A DNA stretch of 64,000 nucleotides, from assembly GCF_900106745.1 (NCBI RefSeq), contig NZ_FNNV01000001.1, positions 930,001 to 994,000 of the forward strand, given 5' to 3'. This stretch comes from Paenibacillus sp. CF384 (lineage in GTDB: Bacteria; Bacillota; Bacilli; Paenibacillales; Paenibacillaceae). The notes under the pieces are model-generated. The model ran no database searches. It was not told the DNA's origin and saw nothing but the letters and a program-made list of their open reading frames with translations. Made by a program: the position numbers and the translations under genes. Numbering within the stretch: position 1 is the first letter of the stretch; every line of letters begins with the position of its first letter. Positions 55,703 to 64,000 of the stretch are shown piece after piece.

Positions 55703-56611
55703 ATGAACAAAGAGCGGCAGCCCGTCACAGTCCTTCCCGTCCCCTTTCATTACGGAGCCAGCAGACCCGGTGCAAGCGGCGGTCCGGAGGCCGTCCTTCA
55801 AGCAGGATTACCCGAGAAGCTTCAGCTGCTGAATCGGAATTACTCTCTATTACCTTGGATAGAATCCGCCGAATCCGCGATCGAACGCCGGACATTGGAT
55901 CGGTTACGCAACTGGGGACGCGTGCTTGCGATGAGTGAAGTTCTCGCACGATCGGTGCAATCGGCCATCGCAAACGAAACCTTCCCGCTCACTATAGGAG
56001 GAGATCATAGCATTGCAATCGGCACCATCGCCGGAATTACAGAGCATATTCAGCAGTTAGGCGTCATCTGGATTGATGCACATGCCGATATGAACACGCC
56101 GGAAACGTCTCTGACGGGCAACATTCACGGGATGGCGTTGGCCGCGAGCCTTGGACTTGGCGATCCGCGGTTTACCGATCTGCTCGGGCGATCACCTAAA
56201 TTACAAGCCAAGCGTGTCGTCCTTGTCGGCGTCAGAGAACTCGACGAAGGTGAGAAGAGAAATATATACGAAAGCGGCATTACCTGCTTCACCATGCATG
56301 ATATCGATCGACTCGGGATGGGGCGCGTGATGGAGAAAGCGATCGCAATCGCTTCGTATGGCTCCGAAAGCGTGCACGTCAGCTTCGACATCGACAGCGT
56401 CGATCCCGGCGAAGCCCCGGGGACGGGCACTCCCGTACGCGGCGGCCTTAATTACAGAGAAGCGCATTTGGCCATGGAGATGTTATTCGATTGCGGAATG
56501 GTAACCTCTGCCGATATCGTAGAAGTAAACCCGCTGCTGGATACGAATGGCCGCACGGCCAGACTCGCTGTCGAGCTCATCGGCTCATTGCTCGGGGAAC
56601 GTATATTATAG
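55703..56611 (+). CDS. rocF: Arginase (ureohydrolase family)
   Basis: From ATG 55703 (AGGAGGG, 7-base spacing) the product has 302 residues. The manganese ligands are in GGDHS, DAHAD and DIDSVDP. The segment after DAHAD, NTPETSLTGNIHGM, and the tail EVNPLLDTNGRTARLAVE follow B. subtilis RocF rather than agmatinases. It should hydrolyse arginine to ornithine and urea in the cytoplasm. No rocDE or transporter gene is nearby. Agmatinase or formiminoglutamase remain less likely choices. Confidence 0.88.
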   Translation: MNKERQPVTVLPVPFHYGASRPGASGGPEAVLQAGLPEKLQLLNRNYSLLPWIESAESAIERRTLDRLRNWGRVLAMSEVLARSVQSAIANETFPLTIGGDHSIAIGTIAGITEHIQQLGVIWIDAHADMNTPETSLTGNIHGMALAASLGLGDPRFTDLLGRSPKLQAKRVVLVGVRELDEGEKRNIYESGITCFTMHDIDRLGMGRVMEKAIAIASYGSESVHVSFDIDSVDPGEAPGTGTPVRGGLNYREAHLAMEMLFDCGMVTSADIVEVNPLLDTNGRTARLAVELIGSLLGERIL

Positions 56612-56635
56612 AAGATACAAGTGAACCGAATACGC

Positions 56636-56678
56636 CAAAAAGGACGATTCGCATGAGATGCGAACCGTCCTTCTCATT
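56636..56678. terminator. Bidirectional terminator between rocF and oppF
   Basis: AAGGACG-a-TTCGCAT and ATGCGAA-c-CGTCCTT form a 14-bp stem with one mismatch and a 3-base loop. The minus strand continues TTTTGGCG. It may serve rocF on the plus strand; for the opp operon its position just before the oppF stop is on the downstream side, so it serves both converging units. Confidence 0.85.
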
Positions 56679-56681
56679 TCA

Positions 56682-57647
56682 TTATGCATAATGGCAGGCA
56701 GCCCATTGGTCAGGTGCAACCTCTCGGAATGCAGGCACTTCTGCAGCGCATTTCTCCGTTGCAAACGGACAGCGTGTCCGGAAATTACAGCCGCTAGGCG
56801 GGTTAACCGGACTCGGCAGCTCGCCTGTCAGGACGATACGCTCTTTGTTCTCTTCCACATCTGGATCCGGCACCGGAATCGCGGACATCAGCGCTTTGGT
56901 ATACGGATGTTTCGGATTGGCATAGAGGTCTTCACTGCTTGCAAGCTCAACCATTTTACCCAAATACATAACCGCTACACGGTCACTGATATGCTTAACC
57001 ATCGCAAGGTCATGCGCGATAAACAAGTATGTCAAGCCGTAGTCACGTTGCAAATCCTGCAGCAAATTAACTACTTGCGCTTGGATGGAAACGTCTAGAG
57101 CAGAGATCGGCTCATCGCAAACGATAAACTTCGGATTGAGCGCAAGTGCGCGAGCAATCCCGATCCGTTGACGCTGACCGCCGGAGAATTCATGCGGATA
57201 ACGTTTCGCGTGATCCGAACGAAGGCCTACACGGTCAAGCAGACGCTCGACTTGCAGTTTTCTTTCTTTAGCGCTGCCAGCCAAACCGTGAATATCAAGC
57301 GGCTCGGCAATCAGATTTTCAACTTTCCAGCGTGGGTTCAGCGAAGCATATGGATCTTGGAAGACCATTTGCATTTCGCGTCTGAGCGCCTTCAGCTTGG
57401 AGCCTTTAGCTGTCATAATGTCTTGACCTTGGAACTTCACAGCTCCTGCAGTCGGTTCGTATAGACGAAGAAGGGTACGTCCCGCTGTTGATTTACCGCA
57501 GCCGGATTCTCCCACCATGCCAAGCGTTTCGCCTTTGCGGATACCAAATGAGATATCATTAACCGCTTTGACCGTCTTGCCGTTGCCAATATCGAAGTGC
57601 TTCATCAAATGATCGACTTCGATCAACATTTCATTGTTTGATTTCAT
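56682..57647 (-). CDS. oppF: OppF, oligopeptide ABC transporter ATP-binding protein
   Basis: The 321-residue protein has Walker [16 protein letters not shown], signature [15 protein letters not shown] and Walker [13 protein letters not shown], plus the C-terminal oligopeptide/dipeptide extension with a four-cysteine iron-sulphur-like motif (CNFRTRC, then C and C). It powers import with OppD. Its ATG overlaps the oppD stop as ATGA. Confidence 0.94.
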   Translation of the reverse strand: MKSNNEMLIEVDHLMKHFDIGNGKTVKAVNDISFGIRKGETLGMVGESGCGKSTAGRTLLRLYEPTAGAVKFQGQDIMTAKGSKLKALRREMQMVFQDPYASLNPRWKVENLIAEPLDIHGLAGSAKERKLQVERLLDRVGLRSDHAKRYPHEFSGGQRQRIGIARALALNPKFIVCDEPISALDVSIQAQVVNLLQDLQRDYGLTYLFIAHDLAMVKHISDRVAVMYLGKMVELASSEDLYANPKHPYTKALMSAIPVPDPDVEENKERIVLTGELPSPVNPPSGCNFRTRCPFATEKCAAEVPAFREVAPDQWAACHYA

Positions 57648-58642
57648 GCACTTTCTCCCCCTTTGAGGGCCGCGTCATGCAACCAGCACTTAGCTGCTTG
57701 CGTTTCGCTGATTGTGTAAGCAGCAGGATCGTTGTCTACACAGATCCGCATCGCTTCATCACAACGCGCGCAGAACGCGCAACCAGTCGGCGGCGATGAC
57801 ATATCCGGCGGTGTTCCGACAATCGGAATAAGCGGCTCATTCTTATCGTGATCCAGTCGAGGAAGGGAACGAAGCAGCCCTCTCGTGTATGGATGCTGTG
57901 GATTTTTGAAAATTTCTTGCTTCGTGCCGGTTTCGACAACTTTACCCGCATACATAACAACAACACGGTCACACATGTCGGCAACGATACCAAGGTCATG
58001 CGTAATCAGGATGATCGATGTACCGGTTTTTTGCTGCAAATCCTTCATCAACGTCATGATCTGCGCTTGAATCGTTACATCGAGCGCTGTCGTCGGCTCA
58101 TCCGCAATAAGCAATCTCGGGTTACAAGCAAGTGCGATTGCGATCATAACGCGCTGACGCATACCGCCTGAGAACTGATGCGGGAACTGCTTAACGCGTT
58201 CGCCCGCATTCGGAATACCAACCAAATTCAGCAATTCTACTGCACGGCCGGTTGCATCCGATGCACTCATTTTCTGATGTTTGATGAGTACTTCCGTAAT
58301 TTGGCGACCTACTGTAAGGGTAGGATTAAGCGAAGTCATCGGATCCTGGAAGATCATGCCGATCTCCTTGCCGCGAATGGACTCCATCTCTTTCTCGCTT
58401 TTGCTTAGTAGATCTTCGCCCATAAATTCAATGGAACCCTTCTTGTACACACCAGGAGGTGTAGGGATCAGACGAAGAATAGATTGAGCGGTAACGCTCT
58501 TGCCGCTGCCGGACTCGCCGACGATCGCAACAGACTCTCCGGGGTTGATCTCCAAATCGACCCCGCGAACAGCCTGAACCTCTCCACCGCGCACGTGAAA
58601 CGAGATATGCAAATCAGAAATACTTAGAATCGGATTACTCAT
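57644..58642 (-). CDS. oppD: OppD, oligopeptide ABC transporter ATP-binding protein
   Basis: The 332-residue protein has Walker [16 protein letters not shown], signature [15 protein letters not shown] and Walker [13 protein letters not shown], and a cysteine-containing C-terminal extension (CAFCARC). It pairs with OppF. A GGGAGTGAG site precedes the ATG. It follows oppC by 19 bases. Confidence 0.95.
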   Translation of the reverse strand: MSNPILSISDLHISFHVRGGEVQAVRGVDLEINPGESVAIVGESGSGKSVTAQSILRLIPTPPGVYKKGSIEFMGEDLLSKSEKEMESIRGKEIGMIFQDPMTSLNPTLTVGRQITEVLIKHQKMSASDATGRAVELLNLVGIPNAGERVKQFPHQFSGGMRQRVMIAIALACNPRLLIADEPTTALDVTIQAQIMTLMKDLQQKTGTSIILITHDLGIVADMCDRVVVMYAGKVVETGTKQEIFKNPQHPYTRGLLRSLPRLDHDKNEPLIPIVGTPPDMSSPPTGCAFCARCDEAMRICVDNDPAAYTISETQAAKCWLHDAALKGGESA

Positions 58643-58661
58643 AAGCTCACTCCCTGCGCTG

Positions 58662-59609
58662 TTATTTTTTCATTTTCGGATCAAACGCATCTTGAAGACC
58701 GTCACCGAAAATGTTGAAGGCAAGCATTGTAATACTCAACAAGGATGCAGGAATCAGCATCAGCCATGGGTACAGTGTCCAAGAGGACATCGCTTCGCCA
58801 ATCAATGTACCAAGCGAAGCTGCCGGCGATTGAACGCCTAGACCCAAGAAGCTTAGGAATGCTTCTGCAAATATAGCGGACGGTACCGACAACGTAACGG
58901 TAACGATGATCGGACCGAGTGTGTTCGGAATCAAATGGCGGAACAAAATGCGGGAACCGCTGGCGCCCATCGATTGTGCTGCAAGCACATATTCATGGTT
59001 CTTCAGCTGCAGGATCTGACCGCGAACGATCCACGACATCGTAATCCAACCGGTGATGGATAATGCGATAATGATGGTCGAAAGACCTGAGCCCATTACG
59101 ACGGACAGCAAGATAACGACAAGCAGATGCGGAATCGCATAAAGCACTTCAGCAAGCTTGTTCATTGCATCGCCGACACGTTTGCTTGCAAAGCCCATAA
59201 CGCCGCCATAAGCAACACCGATTACAAGGTCGATAAAAGCAGCCGTAAAACCAACAAGAAGCGAGATACGAACGCCCATCCATGTTCTCGTGAAGAGATC
59301 ACGGCCAAGGTTATCTGTTCCGAACCAGTGCTTGCCCGATGGCGAAGCATAGGTATTCTTCAAATCGTTCGTAGATGAATCATAAGGCGAAAACATCGGA
59401 CAAACAACTGCCAAAATTATCATGACGATCAGGACATACATCCCTGTCATCGCCCATTTGTTCTTCTGAAGACGTGCCCAGTTCTCTTGGAACGTGGAAC
59501 GGCTTGGAGCTGTAATCACTTCAGCTTCCGTATGTCTTTGGGTCAATTTCTCGAATGGCGCTTTGGCAATCTGCTCTTCCAGGTGCAGTTCTTTCAGACG
59601 CGTACTCAT
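58662..59609 (-). CDS. oppC: OppC, oligopeptide ABC transporter permease
   Basis: The 315-residue protein has an N-terminal polar stretch, a first membrane helix (about 52-75), and a binding-protein-dependent permease core with five more helices; the EAA-type loop is AAQSMGASGSRILFRHLIPN. It makes the channel with OppB. Its ATG overlaps the oppB stop as ATGA. Confidence 0.95.
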   Translation of the reverse strand: MSTRLKELHLEEQIAKAPFEKLTQRHTEAEVITAPSRSTFQENWARLQKNKWAMTGMYVLIVMIILAVVCPMFSPYDSSTNDLKNTYASPSGKHWFGTDNLGRDLFTRTWMGVRISLLVGFTAAFIDLVIGVAYGGVMGFASKRVGDAMNKLAEVLYAIPHLLVVILLSVVMGSGLSTIIIALSITGWITMSWIVRGQILQLKNHEYVLAAQSMGASGSRILFRHLIPNTLGPIIVTVTLSVPSAIFAEAFLSFLGLGVQSPAASLGTLIGEAMSSWTLYPWLMLIPASLLSITMLAFNIFGDGLQDAFDPKMKK

Positions 59610-60541
59610 TTTTTAACGACACCTCCGCTGACTTTGATACGCGGATCGACAAGAATGTAAGCCACATCTGTCAAGAAGCGTGCTGCCATAAGAATTACGG
59701 CGTAGAAAATCGTAATACCCATAATGAGCGTGTAGTCACGGTTAGTGATACTGTCCACGAAGTGAGCACCCAAACCCGGAAGACCATAAATTTGTTCAAC
59801 TACGACGGAACCTGTAATGATGTTCGCTGTCATTGGACCCAAATAGGTAACAACAGGCAAAATACCGTTACGAAGTCCGTGCTGCCACAGAATAGCTGAC
59901 GGCGTCAACCCTTTTGCCTTAGCAGTACGAATATAGTCCGAGGTCAGTACCTCGAGCATTGTTGAACGCGTTAGTCTCGCGATGAATGCAATAGGGAGTG
60001 TCGACAAGGTGATAACAGGAAGCACGTAATCAAGCGGGCTTTCCAACCCTGCAACATTGAATATCGGCACCTTAACGGCAAGGTAATATTGAATCATGGC
60101 ACCGATAACGAAGTTTGGCACTGAAATACCGATAACGGCAATGAACATCGCCAGGTTATCAATCAATTTCTTATGTCTTAGCGCTGCCATCATACCGAGG
60201 TAAATCCCGACAATTACCGAAACAACTACTGCAATCAAACCAATTTTAAGCGAAGTACCGAAGGAATCCGTAATAATACTCGATACAGTACGGTTCTGAC
60301 TTCTCATGGATTCACCAAGATTAAGTTGGAACAAGTTTTTCATGTAAATCGCGTATTGCGTGCCAATCGGTTTATCCAAGCCGTAATGCGCCATAATTTG
60401 CGCTTTAATCTCCGGCGGAATTGCTTTTTCCTGTGTAAAAGGGTCCCCTGGGACAGCCTTCATCAAGAAAAAGGTTGCGGTGGCTAGAATTAGCAACGAA
60501 ATCACAATATTAACGAACTTACCACCTAAATACCGAGCCAT
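59606..60541 (-). CDS. oppB: OppB, oligopeptide ABC transporter permease
   Basis: The 311-residue protein starts with a membrane helix (about 9-28), has the OppB-type periplasmic loop, and the EAA loop RTAKAKGLTPSAILWQHGLR before the last two helices. It pairs with OppC. GGGGGG lies 6 bases before the ATG. A strong hairpin separates it from oppA. Confidence 0.96.
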   Translation of the reverse strand: MARYLGGKFVNIVISLLILATATFFLMKAVPGDPFTQEKAIPPEIKAQIMAHYGLDKPIGTQYAIYMKNLFQLNLGESMRSQNRTVSSIITDSFGTSLKIGLIAVVVSVIVGIYLGMMAALRHKKLIDNLAMFIAVIGISVPNFVIGAMIQYYLAVKVPIFNVAGLESPLDYVLPVITLSTLPIAFIARLTRSTMLEVLTSDYIRTAKAKGLTPSAILWQHGLRNGILPVVTYLGPMTANIITGSVVVEQIYGLPGLGAHFVDSITNRDYTLIMGITIFYAVILMAARFLTDVAYILVDPRIKVSGGVVKK

Positions 60542-60567
60542 CCCAAGCCCCCCTCAATCAAAGAGAA

Positions 60568-60598
60568 GGGATATATATGGGGAACCCACATATATCCC
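60568..60598 (-). other. Stable hairpin between oppA and oppB
   Basis: GGGATATATATGGG and CCCACATATATCCC form a 14-bp stem with one mismatch and a 3-base loop. On the minus strand only CTTCTCTTTG follows, so it is not a standard terminator. Such hairpins after a binding-protein gene often protect its message and keep it in excess over the permease genes. Confidence 0.7.
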
Positions 60599-60626
60599 TA
60601 TACCCCTTAGTATTTTCTTGCTGCTA

Positions 60627-62264
60627 TTATTTTTCGATCGAGATACGAGTGTAGTCAACGTTACCGCTGTAATCTACAACTGCATTCTTCACGTACGATT
60701 TAACCAATTGTGCAGAGGAGTAGTAGTAAAGCGGCATAAGAGCTTGATTGTCGCCAATCAGCAATTTCTCTGCTTTAGCCATTGCGTCTACACGTTTTTG
60801 TTGATCGTTCGTGCTGTAAGCTTCTTTAACCAGTGCATCGTACTCTGGGCTCTTGAAGCCGATATCGTTGTTACCGCCTTTGGATGTGAACATGTCGATG
60901 AAAGTCATCGGGTCATTGTAGTCAGCACCCCAACCAGCGCGTGCAACATCATAGTTCAAGCTTTGACGGTTTTTCAAGAATACTTTCCACTCTTGAAGAT
61001 CCAGTTTAACTGTGATGCCAAGGTTTGTTTTCCACATGTCAGCGATTGCCTCAGCAACGTTCTTGTGAAGGCCTTCGTTGAAGGAAAGCGAGAATTCAGG
61101 CATCGAAGTCATGCCTTCTTCAGCCAAACCTTCAGCAAGCAATTTCTTAGCTTCTGTTACGTCTTCTTTGAAGTAGTCGTCTTTCACTTCTGCACGGTAT
61201 TCGCCGTTCACGCCGTGGATACCAGTGGAAACGAAACCGTAAGCAGGTACTTGACCGGCTTTAGTTACGTTGTCAACGATTGCTTGACGGTCTACAGCCA
61301 TAGCAAGTGCTTTACGCACTTTCGCGTTGTTGAAAGGTTTCTTCGTGTTGTTGAAGTTGTAGTAGTATGTGCTTGCGATACCTTTTACAGACAATTCTTT
61401 GTTGTTTTCTTTGCGGAACTTGTCAAGCTGTTCCGGCGGGATGCTGCCTGTCGGAGCGCCTGCCCAGTCAAGTTGACCTGTTTTGTACATGTTCAGCTCG
61501 GTGTTAGCGTCTTTAACCATCGAGAATTTAACGCTGGACAATTTGATTTCGTCTTTAGCCCAGTAGTTCTCGTTAGGTACAAGCTCAATGGAATCGCCGT
61601 GTTTCCACGATGCCAATTTGAAAGGACCATTGCTGATGTAGTCTTTGGACTCAGCAGCCCAGTTAGCATTTTCTTTCGCCGATTTGTGAACCGGGAAGGA
61701 AGTGAAGAATGCTGTGATATTCAAGAAGTAAGGAGTTGGGTTTTCCAACTGTACTTCAAGTGTTTTATCATCGAGGGCTTTAACGCCGACTTGTGCCGGA
61801 TCAGCGATGTGATCTGGGTTGTCAGTCTCGATGTTATAGTTTTGTGCATTTTTGATGTAATAGAGCTGGTAAGCATATGGAGCCGGTGGGTTTAGCTTAG
61901 GATCCAAAGTACGTTTCCAGGAGTATTCGAAGTCGCCAGCAGTAACAGGGTCACCATTGGACCATTTCGCATCGTCGCGAAGGTGGAACGTGAATTTCTT
62001 ACCGTCTTCAGAGATGTCCCATTTCTCAGCTACGCCTGGAACGATATTACCTTTGTCGTCCATACGTGTCAGACCCTCGAAGAGTCCGCTCAGCACAGTG
62101 AAGGATACTTGATCCTGTGCTTGTGCAACATCGAGACTAGGCGGCTCGGATGTAAGGTTCATCCGGAACGTTTGATCGCTACCCGATCCGCTTTTCCCGC
62201 AGGCAGACAATACGCCTGTTAGAACGAGCATGAGTGAAACTAGAACTAGCATTTTCTTTTTCAT
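60627..62264 (-). CDS. oppA: OppA, oligopeptide-binding lipoprotein
   Basis: The 545-residue protein has a lipoprotein signal with the lipobox LSAC (Cys22), then a cluster-C extracellular solute-binding domain (SBP_bac_5) including FTFHLRDDAKWSNGDPVTA and YYYNFNNTKKPFNNAKVRKA. It captures peptides outside the membrane. It is the first gene of oppABCDF and has a clear promoter. Confidence 0.96.
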   Translation of the reverse strand: MKKKMLVLVSLMLVLTGVLSACGKSGSGSDQTFRMNLTSEPPSLDVAQAQDQVSFTVLSGLFEGLTRMDDKGNIVPGVAEKWDISEDGKKFTFHLRDDAKWSNGDPVTAGDFEYSWKRTLDPKLNPPAPYAYQLYYIKNAQNYNIETDNPDHIADPAQVGVKALDDKTLEVQLENPTPYFLNITAFFTSFPVHKSAKENANWAAESKDYISNGPFKLASWKHGDSIELVPNENYWAKDEIKLSSVKFSMVKDANTELNMYKTGQLDWAGAPTGSIPPEQLDKFRKENNKELSVKGIASTYYYNFNNTKKPFNNAKVRKALAMAVDRQAIVDNVTKAGQVPAYGFVSTGIHGVNGEYRAEVKDDYFKEDVTEAKKLLAEGLAEEGMTSMPEFSLSFNEGLHKNVAEAIADMWKTNLGITVKLDLQEWKVFLKNRQSLNYDVARAGWGADYNDPMTFIDMFTSKGGNNDIGFKSPEYDALVKEAYSTNDQQKRVDAMAKAEKLLIGDNQALMPLYYYSSAQLVKSYVKNAVVDYSGNVDYTRISIEK

Positions 62265-62316
62265 TCTTAGAACCCGCCTCCATGTTGATAAATGTAATTT
62301 TTTAAACCCAGAGCCA

Positions 62317-62345
62317 ATAATACAACGATTTTAAACATTTGTAAA
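62317..62345 (-). promoter_or_regulatory. Sigma-A promoter of oppABCDF
   Basis: Minus-strand TTTACA (62345-62340), 17 bases, TATTAT (62322-62317), about 50 bases before oppA. No clear CodY box is visible in the 269-base gap between oppA and prsA, though opp genes are common CodY targets. Confidence 0.7.
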
Positions 62346-62463
62346 ACACATTTTGAACAGTTGTAAAGATTTACTATCTTTTCGTGTCATATAAGTTAAC
62401 AAGAACGTGACTGGTAGCGTATTCAGCCCTTGTGCTTACTAGCTTTTACGAACTTATTGTGCC

Positions 62464-62518
62464 ACAAAATAAGACGACCACCACAGGCCAAATTTTACCT
62501 GTGATGGTCGTCTTATTT
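62464..62518 (-). terminator. Strong terminator after prsA
   Basis: A 21-bp stem (62467-62487 with 62498-62518) fully paired on the minus strand with one G-U pair and a 10-base loop; both ends are AT-rich (AAATAAG / CTTATTT), so it can act in either direction. It lies 15 bases after the prsA stop. Confidence 0.88.
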
Positions 62519-62533
62519 ATTTGGGTTTCGGGA

Positions 62534-63691
62534 TTACTTCGCGTTTGTCGAACCGTTTGTCGCAGCATTGCCCGTAGTTGGTTCTTGCGCTGCATCCTTA
62601 GCAGCTGCATCTTTGATCGTGTTCGTAATTTTGGATTTGCTCTTCAGATCTTCGAGCCAAGTCGGCGACAGTTCCTGTACCTTCTGCGCTATCAATTGCT
62701 CTTTAATATCGGCTTTCTTCTCATCAAGCGTTGCCGCTTTCGCAGCTTTATGATCGGTTGCTTTGATGATATGGAAGCCGTACTGCGTTTTAATAGGTGC
62801 GCTGATTTCGTCTTTCTTCAGCTTGAATGCCGCTTCTTCAAATGCCGGATCCATAGCGCCTTTGCCGAAGAAACCAAGGTCGCCGCCTTGCTCTTTGCTG
62901 CCTGGATCAGTGGACTTTTCTTTGGCCAACGTTGCAAAATCCGCGCCTTCTTTAAGCTGTTTCTCGATTGCATCCGCTTCTTCTTGGGTTGCTACAAGAA
63001 TATGCGAAGCCTTCACTTGTTCCGGCTCATCGAATTGCGCTTTATTCTCTTCGAAATATTTTTTAACATCCTCGTCCGTTACTTTCGCCTGCGGCTCCAG
63101 AATTTTGCGGATACGAAGCTGCATTGGTGTTTGTTTCTTCAAATCGTCGAGCGTCATGCCTGCTTGCTGCAGCGCCCCCTCGAATTCCGCTTCGGATGGG
63201 AAACGTTTCTTGATGCTGTCGATTTCTTTCGTCACTTCAGCATCGCCAACCACGATGCCCGCTTTATCTGCTTCTTGCTTAATAAGCTCGTCCTGGATCA
63301 TGTTGTCAAGCGTTTGCTCGCCGCCAACCTTCGCCATCTCGTCATACAATTGATCCTTCGTGATCGCCACGCCGTTAACGGAGCCCACTGTATCGCTGCT
63401 GCCGCCGCCAAATGGCATTTTCACAATGGTGAAGATCAGAATAACAGCTAGTCCGATCGAAATGTACATCCATGCCTTGCCGCTATTCGTTGCTGCAGGA
63501 GCTGCTGCCTCTGATACAGGGTGAACAACTGCAGGTTGTACCTTGTCACTCTCTGTCGATTCGTTGTGTTCAACAGCTGAAACCTCAGCCGTTTCATTCG
63601 AGGACATATCCTCTTTCGTTTCGTTCGTTTCTTGCGTTACTGCCTCAAGCTCATTGTCATTCAAATTTTTCTCTTTATCTTTCTCGTTCAA
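62534..63691 (-). CDS. prsA: Membrane-anchored PrsA/PpiC-type peptidyl-prolyl isomerase
   Basis: The 385-residue protein has a long acidic cytoplasmic N-terminus (about 1-70, rich in Glu, Asn, Thr), one membrane helix (about 73-92), a SurA-like chaperone part and a parvulin domain (about 230-320: ASHILVATQEEADAIEKQLK, GGDLGFFGKG, TQYGFHIIK). It should fold exported proteins outside the membrane. Unlike B. subtilis PrsA it has no lipobox and is tethered by the helix. The symbol is used for family only. Confidence 0.88.
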   Translation of the reverse strand: MNEKDKEKNLNDNELEAVTQETNETKEDMSSNETAEVSAVEHNESTESDKVQPAVVHPVSEAAAPAATNSGKAWMYISIGLAVILIFTIVKMPFGGGSSDTVGSVNGVAITKDQLYDEMAKVGGEQTLDNMIQDELIKQEADKAGIVVGDAEVTKEIDSIKKRFPSEAEFEGALQQAGMTLDDLKKQTPMQLRIRKILEPQAKVTDEDVKKYFEENKAQFDEPEQVKASHILVATQEEADAIEKQLKEGADFATLAKEKSTDPGSKEQGGDLGFFGKGAMDPAFEEAAFKLKKDEISAPIKTQYGFHIIKATDHKAAKAATLDEKKADIKEQLIAQKVQELSPTWLEDLKSKSKITNTIKDAAAKDAAQEPTTGNAATNGSTNAK

Positions 63692-63741
63692 CTTGAAAAC
63701 TCCCTTCCGGCATTTGCAATCAGTTTTAACATTACTGTGAC

Positions 63742-63750
63742 ACTATATCA
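63742..63750 (-). promoter_or_regulatory. Extended -10 promoter of prsA
   Basis: The minus strand reads TGATATAGT (TGn plus TATAGT) about 50 bases before prsA. The -35 region is poor. Confidence 0.5.
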
Positions 63751-63809
63751 TGTATAACCCGCTTAAACCTTAAGATAAGATGAAATATGACGAAATAATC
63801 GGAAATTCG

Positions 63810-64000
63810 TCAAAACAGCCAAGCATGCACAGGCAGCAAAAGTACAGGCGTAAACATGGCGCAAGCAGCCATGGAGAATCCGCTGAGACCTCCCTGCTCT
63901 TCCGATTCGGAAAGCAGCTTCGCCGACCCAATTCCATGTGCGGCAGCACCTATTGCGATCGACGATGCAATGTTGTCTCGTACACCGCATAATCGCAGCA
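63810..64000 (-). CDS. lrgB: LrgB/CidB family membrane protein, C-terminal 62 residues (cut by window edge)
   Basis: The minus strand from the right edge gives 62 codons ending with TGA at 63812-63810. The segment IAIGAAAHGIGSAKLL, then EEQGGLSGFSMAACAM and a hydrophobic end, matches the C-terminus of LrgB/CidB (YohK) proteins, where the pattern is roughly GxAAHGIGTAxAL then EGAFSGLAM. These act with LrgA/CidA-type partners in metabolite transport (pyruvate in B. subtilis) or control of lysis. The lrgA partner would lie outside the window. Confidence 0.82.
   Translation of the reverse strand, partial: LRLCGVRDNIASSIAIGAAAHGIGSAKLLSESEEQGGLSGFSMAACAMFTPVLLLPVHAWLF

Noticed and set aside
60480..61895. 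A 471-codon open frame on the plus strand opposite oppA and oppB
   Set aside because: Its product is Phe, Val and Cys-rich without any known domain, it lacks a ribosome-binding site, and it is the mirror of the well-supported oppA coding frame.
62432..63451. A 339-codon open frame on the plus strand opposite prsA
   Set aside because: The composition (Phe, Leu, Arg, Cys) is typical of an antisense shadow and the minus-strand prsA reading is clear.
1..64000. CRISPR arrays, insertion sequences, prophage genes, tRNA or rRNA genes
   Set aside because: No regularly spaced repeats, transposase or phage-type products, cloverleaf sequences or rRNA segments were seen on reading both strands.

Overview
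The window is a chromosomal segment of a Gram-positive, endospore-forming, motile bacterium of the order Bacillales, most like Paenibacillaceae (Paenibacillus or Cohnella type). The basis is gene order that follows the Bacillus subtilis fapR-to-flhB region almost gene for gene in reverse orientation, together with CodY, FapR, YlbJ, FliY, YlxM and strong Shine-Dalgarno sites. Nearly everything lies on the minus strand, so the biological reading order runs from right to left. There are no rRNA or tRNA genes, insertion sequences, prophage genes or CRISPR arrays that I can see.

Layout in reading order: a cut-off lrgB C-terminus (63810-64000); a membrane-anchored PrsA-type foldase; an oppABCDF oligopeptide importer; on the plus strand an arginase gene (rocF); rsmD and coaD; on the plus strand ylbM (tmcAL) and ylbJ; then yceD-rpmF. 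Next comes a fatty-acid and phospholipid operon fapR-plsX-fabH-fabD-fabG-acpP-fabF running on into rnc and smc-ftsY, headed by a recognisable FapR operator. It is followed by a translation and secretion block (ylxM-ffh-rpsP-khpA, rimM-trmD, rplS, lepB, rbgA, rnhB), then a FliK-like/FlhB-like pair with yraN behind a probable sigma-D promoter. A plus-strand island (dinB-like, comM) interrupts the conserved order. After it come sucCD, dprA-topA-trmFO, hslVU-codY, and finally the long flagellar operon flgB to fliR, cut by the left edge.

How the genes work together: FapR senses malonyl-CoA and controls supply of acyl chains, and the same transcript may carry RNase III and SMC. Ffh, FtsY, YlxM and the signal peptidase handle protein export. 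CodY and HslVU sit just upstream of the flagellar operon, which builds basal body, export gate, ATPase complex, rotor/switch and hook. DprA and ComM flank sucCD and would both act in natural transformation.

No clearly new multi-gene system is visible. The most interesting signals are non-coding: a 108-bp nested hairpin between sucC and dinB, a terminator-like hairpin that contains the comM ribosome-binding site, a sigma-D-type promoter before the FliK-like/FlhB-like pair, duplicated palindromic units in a 469-bp spacer inside the fab operon, and two divergent promoters that share one -35 region. Two genes cut by the window edges (fliR and lrgB) were recovered by direct translation.
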